Both the position numbers and the translations under genes were made by a program. A stretch of DNA of 33,283 nt from a bacterium (lineage in GTDB: Bacteria > Planctomycetota > JADGBV01): positions 1-33,283 of the forward strand of contig JAHFOS010000032.1 of assembly GCA_023261545.1 (NCBI GenBank). Direction: 5' to 3'. Positions 14,785 to 23,860 of this stretch are shown piece by piece; the stretch's first letter is position 1, and the number at the start of each line of letters is the position of its first letter. The notes under the pieces are model-generated. The model saw nothing but the letters and a program-made list of their open reading frames with translations. It was not told where the DNA came from and did no database searches.

Positions 14785-15828
14785 CTACCCCGGCTTGGAG
14801 CCTTGAAGCCCGGCCAGGGTGCCGCCCTTTGAATCCAGGCGTTTCACCAGCGCCGCCAGGATCTCGCGCGCGAAATCCGGCCCGTGGTAAACCCATCCCG
14901 TGTAGAGCTGCACGAGGTCGGCCCCCAGCTCTATTTTGCGGATGGCGTCCTCCGGGGTCATGATGCCGCCCACGCCGATGAGCAGGCGCCGCGGGGAGAG
15001 CCGGCGCGCCAGGAAGGCCAGCGCCCGGTCTGAAGCCGCGCGCAGCGGCGCGCCCGACACGCCGCCCGCCTCCTCCCGCCAGCGCCCGGGCAGATCCGAT
15101 TTTTCGGTGGTGGTATTGGTGGCGATAAGCCCGGCCAATTTCTGGTTCTCCACCACCTCGACGACGCTGTCCAGAGCCGCTTCGGAAAGATCCGGGGCGA
15201 TTTTGAGCAGGATGGGCCGGCGCCATTCGCCATTGAGATCCTGGAGCGCGGCGGCGATCTCGATGAGGCTTTCCTTGTCCTGCAGCTCGCGCAACCCCGG
15301 TGTGTTGGGGCTGCTCACGTTCACGGCCACGTAATCGCAGTGCGGGGCGACGAGGCGAAAGGCCGCGGCGTAGTCCTCCACCGCGCGCGGGTTGGGGGTG
15401 TCCTTGTTCTTGCCGATGTTGGCCCCGATGGGAATGCCGCGCGGGCGGGTGGCCAGGCGCGCGGCGGCGGCTTCCGCCCCGTCGTTGTTGAAGCCCATGC
15501 GGTTGAGCAGCGCGGCGCTTTCGGGGACGCGAAAAAGCCGCGGCCGCGGGTTGCCGGACTGCGGGCGCGGCGTTAGCGTTCCCACCTCGGCGAATCCGAA
15601 ACCAAAGGCGTGCAGGCAGGGAAAAACGCGCGCCGACTTGTCGAAGCCCGCCGCCAAACCCACGGGGTTGGAAAAAACCAGTCCCGCCTTGCGCACCGCG
15701 AGGCGCGCGTCGCAAGGAACCGCGCTCCGGCAGCGCGCAAGCAGCGGCAGCGCGCGCAAGGCGGCCTCGTGGACGCGCTCGGCATCCAGGCAAAACAGCC
15801 ATTCCCGCGCCAGGGAGTAGAGGCTCAT
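14785..15828 (-). CDS. pyrD: dihydroorotate dehydrogenase (quinone), class 2
   Basis: The 347-aa flavoprotein oxidises dihydroorotate to orotate in pyrimidine synthesis and passes electrons to quinone at the inner membrane. Class 2 features are the N-terminal helical extension (residues 1-40, SLYSLAREWLFCLDAERVHEAAL), NPVGLAAGFDK (54-64), FGFAEVGTLTPRPQSGNPRPRLFR (77-100), NRMGFNNDG (109-117), and VNVSSPNTPGLR (169-180) with the catalytic serine typical of class 2 enzymes. GVGGI and LGADLVQLYTGWVYHGP bind FMN phosphate. The ATG at 15826-15828 is preceded by AGGGAC. Length is close to the usual 336-350. It lies downstream of vapBC on the same strand with a 59-base gap. Confidence 0.97.
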   Translation of the reverse strand: MSLYSLAREWLFCLDAERVHEAALRALPLLARCRSAVPCDARLAVRKAGLVFSNPVGLAAGFDKSARVFPCLHAFGFGFAEVGTLTPRPQSGNPRPRLFRVPESAALLNRMGFNNDGAEAAAARLATRPRGIPIGANIGKNKDTPNPRAVEDYAAAFRLVAPHCDYVAVNVSSPNTPGLRELQDKESLIEIAAALQDLNGEWRRPILLKIAPDLSEAALDSVVEVVENQKLAGLIATNTTTEKSDLPGRWREEAGGVSGAPLRAASDRALAFLARRLSPRRLLIGVGGIMTPEDAIRKIELGADLVQLYTGWVYHGPDFAREILAALVKRLDSKGGTLAGLQGSKPG

Positions 15829-15887
15829 GTCCCTGATACGGTCGGGAAGCAGGGTTTTCGCAATACCACGGCCGTATCAACGGGCGC

Positions 15888-16322
15888 TCAAGGGTCCTTG
15901 AGCAGGTTACGCCATTTGAGGCTGGGAAAGCGGGCGAATCCCTGGTCCAAAGTCCACCATTCAGCGCCATGTTCAATCGCCAAGGCGGCAAAATAGGCGT
16001 CGCTCACATCCCCCCCTCTAAGGCGGGTGGAGAGGACCAGTTCACGAAAAATATGCCAGTGCTCCCCTCCCGGCGCCAGCAGGCGCGCCCCTGGATAAGT
16101 CCGCAACTTATCCGTGGCTTGAAAGGCCTCCAGGGGCGAGACGGGATCCGCAAAGATGCGGGGGTTCGTCAGGATGCGCACCGCCGCGGCGAGGATGATC
16201 TCGGCCAAGGCGAAAGGCTTTTGCGCGGCCCAACAGCCGTCGAGCCGGGACCGCGCCAACCCATGGTGCGGGTGCGAATCCAAGAAGGCCGCCACCAGCA
16301 CGTTCACGTCGCAAAGGATCAA
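15888..16322 (-). CDS. vapC: VapC-family PIN-domain toxin
   Basis: The 144-aa PIN-domain protein starts MILCDVNVLVAAF with the first acidic ligand D5. The other expected acidic residues are E41 (FALAEIIL), D105/D108 (GGDVSDAYFAALAIEHGA) and D126 (WWTLDQGFARFPSLKW). This layout matches the VapC sub-family annotated as TA-system VapC ribonuclease, with the terminal FxRFPxLxWxNLL. VapC toxins cleave RNA (often initiator tRNA or rRNA loops) when free of antitoxin; the target here is unknown. The start is a TTG (16320-16322) overlapping the antitoxin stop as TTGA, so toxin translation should depend on antitoxin translation. All catalytic residues are present, so it should be active. Confidence 0.92.
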   Translation of the reverse strand: MILCDVNVLVAAFLDSHPHHGLARSRLDGCWAAQKPFALAEIILAAAVRILTNPRIFADPVSPLEAFQATDKLRTYPGARLLAPGGEHWHIFRELVLSTRLRGGDVSDAYFAALAIEHGAEWWTLDQGFARFPSLKWRNLLKDP

Positions 16323-16552
16323 TCCTTCTCCAACAGGCGGCTGGTGTCCGTGAGGTCCACGCCCTTGCGCGGCTTTCCGCCCTTCAGCACGGGAAGGCTG
16401 AAGGCCGCGGACGCGCCGGAATCCGCGCTGTATTCCAAAAGAACCCGCCGCAGCCCTTCTTCCATCAGCCGCTTCATGGAGGTCCCGCGATCCAGGGCCG
16501 TTTTGCGAACCTGCAGGTAGAGGCGATCCGAGATGTCCACGCTGGTACGCAT
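16319..16552 (-). CDS. vapB: VapB-type ribbon-helix-helix antitoxin
   Basis: The 77-aa protein begins MRTSVDISDRLYLQVRKTALDRGTSMKRLMEEGLRRVLLEY, a ribbon-helix-helix DNA-binding domain (strand RTSVDIS, helices about 9-22 and 26-40). The C-terminal half (LPVLKGGKPRKGVDLTDTSRLLEKD) would wrap the toxin active site. I choose the ATG at 16550-16552 because the promoter's -10 box ends seven bases upstream of it. That makes the mRNA leaderless or nearly so and rules out the in-frame ATG at 16570, which lies inside the promoter spacer. It is coupled to vapC (TTGA). The pair probably represses its own promoter. Confidence 0.88.
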   Translation of the reverse strand: MRTSVDISDRLYLQVRKTALDRGTSMKRLMEEGLRRVLLEYSADSGASAAFSLPVLKGGKPRKGVDLTDTSRLLEKD

Positions 16553-16558
16553 GGCATT

Positions 16559-16586
16559 AGTATGATGCATAAATATGCTATGTCAA
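16559..16586 (-). promoter_or_regulatory. vapBC promoter with embedded palindromic operator
   Basis: On the minus strand a consensus -35 TTGACA (16581-16586) is followed after 16 bases by CATACT (16559-16564, 4/6 to TATAAT). The spacer holds the perfect palindrome GCATA-TT-TATGC (16567-16578). A ribbon-helix-helix dimer bound there would block RNA polymerase, the usual VapB autoregulation. The expected transcription start is close to the vapB ATG at 16552, so the transcript would be leaderless. Confidence 0.65.
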
Positions 16587-16865
16587 GTCGGTGGATGCTT
16601 TGGGAGGGGGATCCGATCGGTTGAATCAGGAAAATGCCGTGCCGCGCCTTCAAATGGCCAGGAACAGAGGGTTCACCAAAAGTTGGCAGTCCAGTCCAAT
16701 TTTGAATCCATGAATCATGGATCACCAGGTGCCGCGCCGGGAGGCAGCCGGCACGCGCGCGAAAAACGCAAGCGGTTGTTCGCGAAAGTTCGATAGCTCC
16801 AGTTGAAAACGTCCCGTAGCAGCGGGGTCGCGGACATCAGGTCGAGCGGGCGCTCGCGGGTTGCT
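16587..16865. other. gene-free gap with one perfect palindrome
   Basis: No convincing gene lies between vapB and the unknown secreted-protein gene. The only structure I see is a perfect inverted repeat ATCCATGA-A-TCATGGAT at 16706-16722, and a GC-rich imperfect stem near 16729-16755 (GTGCCGCGCC...GGCAGCCGGCAC). The palindrome could be a regulator site, but there is no regulator gene nearby to pair it with. Confidence 0.4.
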
Positions 16866-18368
16866 TCATAGCTCGTACTTGCGTTTCATCAGGTTGAGCT
16901 GGTGGTTGTAGATGGAGAGCAGGGGGTGGTCGAGCAGGCGGCGGATGCGCAGCATGTTGGCGGAGGCTTGCTTGCGGTCCCCTTGCTCCAGGGCGCTGTG
17001 GATGGATTGCAGCAATTCCTCGATGGGCTGGCCGCGCTGTTCGAGGTAGGTGAGCTCGCAGTCCTGCATGGCCTCCGAGACCTTGGCCTTGTCGCTGGCG
17101 ACGCGCATCAGCTTCCAGAGCAGGTCGTAGGCCTGATCCACCTTGTCGGCGGCTTTCAGGGCCAGGGCTTTGCGCCACAGGTCCTCGGGGTTGTTCTCGT
17201 CAAACAGCGGAGCCGCGGTTTCGGCCATGCGCGCGGGAACCACGCTCTGCCAACTGAGCGTGACCTGCTGCTCCCTGTTCTTGTCGTAGCCGGTGAGCTG
17301 CGCCGGGTTGGCCGAAACCAGGTTACCGTCGAAGCCGGCGCTGAGTCCTTTGGCGGACAGGCTCTCGCGGAAGGGATGGCCCAGGAGCTTCTTCTTGCAG
17401 AGGTCGAAGGCCACCACGCGCCCGGACAGGCGCTTGAAATAGCGCCGGCCCGCCTCGTCGAGGGCGGAAAAGGCCGCCGAGTCCTTGTAGCGTTGCAGCG
17501 CGGCGGCGGCTTTCTCGAAATCCTTGTCGCGCAGGGCGGCATCGAGCCCGGGGACTTCGCGCAGCCACCGCTCCTCGTGCAGCTCGCGGCGATCATGGAT
17601 CTGGTTGCGCAACACGTCCATGTTCCCCAGCACCTGGCGCACCACCGCCTCGTGGTCCACCTCTTCGAGCACCTGGCCGAAGAACAGGTACTGGTTTTCG
17701 AGGTCGTCGGGATGCTTTTCGGCGAAGCGCAGCGCCTGCTCGTAAGCCGCGGGCAGCGGCGACGGCATGTCTTTGGGCAGCACCCGACCCTCTTTTTTCG
17801 GCTCGGCAAGCTTGGCTTCAGGCACTTGGCCTGGAGCGGCATTATCCTTGGTTTTACCCGATCCAGTGGCGGGCTTTTCCCCAGCCGCGGCCTTGGCGGG
17901 TTTTTCCCCGCCAGCCGCTTGAGTGCCCGACTCTTCATTGGTCTTTACCTCGGGGGCCGGTTTTCTCTCCCCGGCCTCCGGATTCTCTCCCGGACCCACC
18001 TTTTCCTCTTTCGTGGCTGGTTTGGCGGGAAGCGGCTTGCGCGGCGATCCCTTGAAGGGCTTGGTGTTGGCGGGCTTCATCTTGATCTGCCAGTAGAGCG
18101 CCTGGCTGATCTCAATCAGCTTTTTCTCCTCCGTGGGGGTGATGTCCTCGACGGCGGTGTAATCCGTGCGCGCGCGCGTCAGCAGGAAGATGATTTGCGG
18201 CGCCTGCGTCTTGTCCCACTTCGCCATGAGCTTTTTGGCCTCCTCGTAGTCCGCGTTGGCCGCCTCGAAGCGCGAGTCGGCTTCACCCTGGGCGGGAGCC
18301 AGGAGCAACACGGCCAGGCCGAGCAACCCCAGGAATGAGGCACGGAAGCACAGCAGTCGGTCGTTCAT
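16866..18368 (-). CDS. exported protein of unknown function (500 aa) with Lys/Pro/Glu-rich linker
   Basis: I do not recognise this protein. Residues 1-30 are a signal peptide (ASFLGLLGLAVLLLAPAQGEA). Residues 32-98 form a helical domain (SRFEAANADYEEAKKLMAKW ... ISQALYWQIKMKP). Residues about 99-205 are a Lys/Pro/Glu/Ala-rich disordered linker (GEKPAKAAAGEKPATGSG). Residues about 210-500 are mostly helical with many charged residues, resembling TPR/SEL-like solenoids (AAYEQALRFAEKHPDDLENQ; ALALKAADKVDQAYDLLWKLM), but clear TPR consensus is lacking. It likely acts in the periplasm. The ATG overlaps the stop of the upstream decarboxylase gene (ATGA, 18365-18368), so the two are translationally coupled, an odd partnership for a PLP enzyme. 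Confidence 0.75.
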   Translation of the reverse strand: MNDRLLCFRASFLGLLGLAVLLLAPAQGEADSRFEAANADYEEAKKLMAKWDKTQAPQIIFLLTRARTDYTAVEDITPTEEKKLIEISQALYWQIKMKPANTKPFKGSPRKPLPAKPATKEEKVGPGENPEAGERKPAPEVKTNEESGTQAAGGEKPAKAAAGEKPATGSGKTKDNAAPGQVPEAKLAEPKKEGRVLPKDMPSPLPAAYEQALRFAEKHPDDLENQYLFFGQVLEEVDHEAVVRQVLGNMDVLRNQIHDRRELHEERWLREVPGLDAALRDKDFEKAAAALQRYKDSAAFSALDEAGRRYFKRLSGRVVAFDLCKKKLLGHPFRESLSAKGLSAGFDGNLVSANPAQLTGYDKNREQQVTLSWQSVVPARMAETAAPLFDENNPEDLWRKALALKAADKVDQAYDLLWKLMRVASDKAKVSEAMQDCELTYLEQRGQPIEELLQSIHSALEQGDRKQASANMLRIRRLLDHPLLSIYNHQLNLMKRKYEL

Positions 18369-20017
18369 CGGATTTTTCCCTTGAGCAGGCGTAGGAGTTC
18401 GCGGTAGTGTTCGGGGTGCCGGCGCAGGATGTCCTCGGCGATTCGCTCCTGTTCGGCCAGGATCTCCACGAGGTCGCGCCTCTGCGTGAGCGGGTTGGCC
18501 AGCACGGCGCGCAGCACGGTGATGGTGGGGCCTTTGGGCTCGGGATGGCGCAGGCGCGTGCGCGAGACGAAACTCCTGCCGCGCTCGCGCTGATCCTTCT
18601 GCAACGCGGTGTTGAGGGCGTCGAGTTCCTTGAGCAGGCTAGGAGAAGCTGGCATGCCGGGCCGGGGGTGATAGCGATACGTGAGCAGGTTGAGCTCGGG
18701 TGCACTCACCAGCTCGAAACGCGGGTGGCGGCGGATCATGTCAGCGAAGGCGCGGGCGCGGGCGAGGTTGCCGTCCATGAGCAGCTCGTAGCCCTTGCGG
18801 CCAAAAACGTGGAGCGCGGCGTGGACCAGCAGCGCCATGCCGGGCCGCGAGCCCTCCAGGCTGCGTTTGCCGAGGTCGAAGCTGCCCGCGCGGATGACGT
18901 ACTGGGCCTCCTGCTCGATGGCGCGCGCGGCGGCCGGGTCCTTGAAGAGCAGCGCGCCCACGCCCATGGGCAGGTAGAGCTGTTTGTGACCGTCCAGGCT
19001 CAGGCTGTCCGCGCGCTCGATGCCGGCGAGGAGGCGCCGGTGGCGGCGCGAGAAGATGAGCGGCCCCCCCCAGGAGGCGTCCACGTGAAAGTGGAGTTGC
19101 TCCTCGCTCGCCAGGTCAGCGATGAGGTCCAGGGGATCCACGTGCCCGGTCTCGGTGGTGCCCGCGACGCCCACCACCGCGAAAGGCAGGAGCCCGGCGG
19201 CGCGCGCCTCGCGCATAGCCGACACCAGCAGGCTTGGAGCAATCTTGTGATGCCGGGTGACCGGGACCACCTTGAACCCCGCGAGGCCGATGCCGAGCAG
19301 GTCGGCGCCCTTGCGCAGCGAGTAGTGCGCGCGCTCGCTGGCGAAGACGGCAAGGCCCCGCGCCCCGAGTTGGCGCAGGCACTCGCCGAGTCCCTGTTGG
19401 CGTCGCGCCGCGCCCAGGGCCTTGTCCAGGAAGGCGTTGCGCGCCACCCACAGGGCGGTGATATTGCAGGCGGTGCCCCCCGACAGCAGCAGGCCCAGGG
19501 TGGACGTGCGGTGGTGCAGATGCTCGCGGTAAAACTCCGGGCCGCGGCGGTAGAAAAGCCGGTGCAACTGACCCAGGGTCTGGCGTTCGAGCAGCGTGAA
19601 GGAGCGCGAAGTTTCGATCTTCACCGTGTTCTGGTGCAGCGCCACCATGCACTTGGAGAGCGATATAAGGAAGTAGGGCAGCGCGCTGGTCATGTGCCCG
19701 ATGAAACGCGGCGACCCCGTGTGCACGCTGTAGGGGATGACCTCCTTGAGCAGGTAATCCACGTGGTCGGCCACGAAGCGCGGTTCGTCGGGGATGGCGG
19801 TGTCGCGGAAACCCGCCACCAGCCGGCCCAGCGGGATCTCCCCGGCCACCTTGCTCTGGGTGAGGAAGGCGTGGAGGTTGTCGGTGAGCTCCCTCTCAAG
19901 CTCCACCAGGGTGGCGCGGTCGTGCACTGGCACCTTGAACAGCCTTTCCAGGTGCTCGGGACTGGCCACCGCGCGCCGGCGCGCGCGGGCCGCCGGGAAA
20001 GCCAGCGACCTGGCCAT
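18365..20017 (-). CDS. panP: PLP-dependent decarboxylase, PanP-like (putative aspartate 1-decarboxylase)
   Basis: The 550-aa protein is a group II PLP decarboxylase. SPRFIGHMTSALPYF (102-116), HQNTVKIETSRSFTLLERQ (128-146), LLSGGTACNITALWVARN (178-194), VVGVAGTTETGHVDPL (281-296), HFHVDASWGGP (309-319) and LDGHKQLYLPMG with the Schiff-base lysine K345 are the expected blocks. Their wording and the protein length match the PanP sub-family, which makes beta-alanine from aspartate for pantothenate/CoA as an alternative to PanD (family knowledge). Glutamate or another amino acid as substrate cannot be excluded. The ATG overlaps the trpS stop by one base (TGATG) and its stop overlaps the next gene (ATGA), so three genes form a tightly coupled unit. 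No PanB, PanC or PanD gene is in the window. Confidence 0.85.
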   Translation of the reverse strand: MARSLAFPAARARRRAVASPEHLERLFKVPVHDRATLVELERELTDNLHAFLTQSKVAGEIPLGRLVAGFRDTAIPDEPRFVADHVDYLLKEVIPYSVHTGSPRFIGHMTSALPYFLISLSKCMVALHQNTVKIETSRSFTLLERQTLGQLHRLFYRRGPEFYREHLHHRTSTLGLLLSGGTACNITALWVARNAFLDKALGAARRQQGLGECLRQLGARGLAVFASERAHYSLRKGADLLGIGLAGFKVVPVTRHHKIAPSLLVSAMREARAAGLLPFAVVGVAGTTETGHVDPLDLIADLASEEQLHFHVDASWGGPLIFSRRHRRLLAGIERADSLSLDGHKQLYLPMGVGALLFKDPAAARAIEQEAQYVIRAGSFDLGKRSLEGSRPGMALLVHAALHVFGRKGYELLMDGNLARARAFADMIRRHPRFELVSAPELNLLTYRYHPRPGMPASPSLLKELDALNTALQKDQRERGRSFVSRTRLRHPEPKGPTITVLRAVLANPLTQRRDLVEILAEQERIAEDILRRHPEHYRELLRLLKGKIR

Positions 20018-21117
20018 CAGCGCGGCGCCTCGGGCTTGGCTTCGGCCTTCTCGACGGCGCGCCGCAGGCTGTTCCAGGCGGAGGAAAGGCCCATGGCGCG
20101 GCGCACCTCCTTCATCGTATTCTTGGCGATGTCGCGCATGCGCTCCGTACCCTCCAGGATGACGGACTCGACGGCGCCGCGTTGGGCCTCGATCTCGGCG
20201 CGGCGCCGGCGCATGGGCTCCAGGAAAGCCTCCAGGACTTCCACCAGCCGCTCTTTGACTTCGCCGTCGCCCACGCCTCCGGCGCGATAGCGCGCGGCGA
20301 GCCCTTCCACCAGCGCGCGATCCGCCGCGAAGGCCTCCAAGTACTGGAACACCGGATTGCCCTCCACCGTCCCCGGCACGTCGGCGTGCACGCGCTTGGG
20401 ATCGGTGTACATCTTGCGCACCTTGCGGCGCACCTCGTCGCTGGAATCCGACAGGAAGATGCAGTTGCCCAGGCTCTTGCTCATCTTGGCGGAGCCGTCG
20501 GTGCCGAGCAGCGTCGGCACCTCGCCCACCAGGGCGCGCGGCTCGGGGAAGACCTCGCCGTACAGGCCGTTGAAGCGGCGCGCTATTTCGCGCGTGACTT
20601 CGACATGCGCCTCGTTGTCCTTGCCCACGGGCACCAGCGTGGCGCGCGGCAGCAGGATATCCGCCGACTGCAACACCGGGTAGCCGAGCAGGCCGTAGGG
20701 GATGCTTTCCTCGCCGATGTCGGCGGCGCGCGCCATGTCCTTGAGGCTGGGCAGGCGCGCGAGGCGGTTCACCGTCACCAGCATGCCGAAGATGAGGCTC
20801 AGTTCGTACACCTCGGGCACGGCGGATTGCAGGTAGATGCAGGTGCGCTTTGGGTCAATGCCCGCGGCGAGGTAGTCGAGGGCCAGCCCGCGGGCGTTGG
20901 CGCCTATTTCCTTGATGGCGGCGGCGTCCGGGCGCGTGGTGAGCATGTGCAGGTCGGCGATGAGGATGGTGCACTCGCCTTGCGCCTGGAGCGCGACGCG
21001 GTTCTTGAGGCTGCCCACGTAGTGCCCGAGGTGCAGCCGCCCCGTCGGGCGGTCGCCGGTGAGCACGCGCTCCGGGAATACGAGGCCCCCAGCGCCGGAT
21101 TTTTCCTTCCCCTCCAT
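20017..21117 (-). CDS. trpS: tryptophanyl-tRNA synthetase
   Basis: The 366-aa class I synthetase charges tRNA-Trp with tryptophan. It has GDRPTGRLHLGHYVG with the HIGH-equivalent HLGH (29-32), LIADLHMLT, YPVLQSADILL, VPVGKDNEAHVEVTREIARRFN and KMSKS (211-215). TrpS is usually about 330-350 aa, so this is slightly long through its N-terminal charged tag and C-terminal tail (VEKAEAKPEAPR). The ATG at 21115-21117 starts the conserved frame; the frame continues open far upstream but only as antisense of mnmG. A weak GAG-type ribosome-binding site precedes it. It is divergent from mnmG with almost no space between them, and heads a three-gene unit with panP and an exported protein. Confidence 0.96.
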   Translation of the reverse strand: MEGKEKSGAGGLVFPERVLTGDRPTGRLHLGHYVGSLKNRVALQAQGECTILIADLHMLTTRPDAAAIKEIGANARGLALDYLAAGIDPKRTCIYLQSAVPEVYELSLIFGMLVTVNRLARLPSLKDMARAADIGEESIPYGLLGYPVLQSADILLPRATLVPVGKDNEAHVEVTREIARRFNGLYGEVFPEPRALVGEVPTLLGTDGSAKMSKSLGNCIFLSDSSDEVRRKVRKMYTDPKRVHADVPGTVEGNPVFQYLEAFAADRALVEGLAARYRAGGVGDGEVKERLVEVLEAFLEPMRRRRAEIEAQRGAVESVILEGTERMRDIAKNTMKEVRRAMGLSSAWNSLRRAVEKAEAKPEAPR

Positions 21118-21129
21118 AATTCTCAGGGA

Positions 21130-23013
<1,884 letters not shown>

Positions 23014-23023
23014 GGCCAGCGAG

Positions 23024-23040
23024 TGATAATAAAATTATCA
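23024..23040. repeat. perfect AT-rich inverted repeat after mnmG
   Basis: TGATAAT-AAA-ATTATCA, arms of 7 bp, lies 11 bases past the mnmG stop, inside an AT-rich island (about 23020-23060) that contrasts with the GC-rich surroundings. It is not followed by a clean T-run, so a terminator is not convincing. It could be an operator or promoter element for the small gene that starts at 23073. Confidence 0.5.
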
Positions 23041-23072
23041 AATATTTAATATGTTTAAAAAAGGACACTTAC

Positions 23073-23432
23073 ATGGTTAAAGTTCTGGAAAAAGCTATTG
23101 GCAAAGGGGGTCGTGGAGCCTTCGCCGTGACGCGGCAGGCCCGCGGTATCGCGCTTCATCTCAAAGGCCCGCGTTGGAGCGTCGGTCCCCTGGCCAATGA
23201 GAGCGGTTTCATCGAGGGCCTCGTCGGAGAAAACGCCGCGATCTCCGTGGGAATTCACGACTCCCCGCGCCTCAGCGTTTACACCCTGCAATGCCTGCTG
23301 CGCCTGTCGCTGCGCCTGCGCGCCCAGGGTCGCCGCTTGCGCCTCAGCGGTGCCAGCCCCTGGGTGCGCCGCCAGATAAAGCTGCTCGGCGTTCCTGCTT
23401 TGGAGCTGGGGATCAGCCCCAAAGCCCGTTAA
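23073..23432 (+). CDS. small STAS-like protein (hypothetical)
   Basis: The 119-aa protein has no signal peptide. After the N-terminal strands (AFAVTRQARGIALHLKGPRWSVG) the second half, SPRLSVYTLQCLLRLSLRLRAQGRRLRLSGASPWVRRQIKLLGVPALELGIS, has the helix-strand-helix pattern of STAS domains (anti-sigma-factor antagonists), where the phosphorylatable Ser/Thr precedes a helix; the first part is not a clear STAS match. No anti-sigma kinase or sigma factor gene is adjacent. The ATG at 23073 has AAGGA seven bases upstream, a good ribosome-binding site. It is followed by a mobile element. The fold call is weak. Confidence 0.65.
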   Translation: MVKVLEKAIGKGGRGAFAVTRQARGIALHLKGPRWSVGPLANESGFIEGLVGENAAISVGIHDSPRLSVYTLQCLLRLSLRLRAQGRRLRLSGASPWVRRQIKLLGVPALELGISPKAR

Positions 23433-23511
23433 ATCGGCCTTCGAACCGCAGCGCGTGAGACAGAATTTCACGTTTGAGATAAATTTAAAAAAAATACATA
23501 GAAAATAAGGG

Positions 23512-23764
23512 CTCATCCGAAGAATGCGTACCTCTGGCAGGGTGCCCCTCATTTGTTCTCGGCTCTCTGCGTCCTCAACTCGGGAGCATCCACAGATTAC
23601 ACGGATTTGCACCGATTAAAAAGGACGGCTCGGGTTGATGGTTGTCAGTGTTAATCTGTGCAATCTGTGGAAAATTCCCCCGGCAGCTCGCCTTGGTTTC
23701 AGTCTTGCTCGACCGTGCGCCCGTGTGAAAAATTCTAGAAAAGTACGCATTATTCGGATGAGCC
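23512..23764 (+). mobile_element. 250-bp MITE-like element, copy C
   Basis: It has the same termini (CTCATCCGAAGAATGCGTAC; GTACGCATTATTCGGATGAG) and inner palindrome (ATCCACAGATTACACGGAT / ATCTGTGCAATCTGTGG) as copy B, in the same orientation, 253 bp long. No clean direct repeat flanks it (AAAATAAGGG at the left versus GAAAAAAGAC at the right), so it may be an older insertion. The 428-base gap 23433-23860 holds this element plus AT-rich flanks (23450-23511, 23765-23790). I see no gene in it. Confidence 0.85.
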
Positions 23765-23860
23765 GAAAAAAGACTTGAATTGTAATTTTATTCACGTTTC
23801 CAGCCGTTGAATCGCAACACTTCGCCCTAGGATGGGGAAGCGATGGGGGATATCTAAACG

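Noticed and set aside
16902-18338. 478-codon plus-strand frame opposite the exported protein
   Set aside because: The minus-strand frame has a signal peptide and overlapping junction with panP; the plus frame has Gly/Val/Leu-rich random-looking sequence and no ribosome-binding site.
20182-21129. Upstream extension of the mnmG frame
   Set aside because: It is antisense of trpS and lacks any MnmG similarity; MnmG starts at or after 21130.
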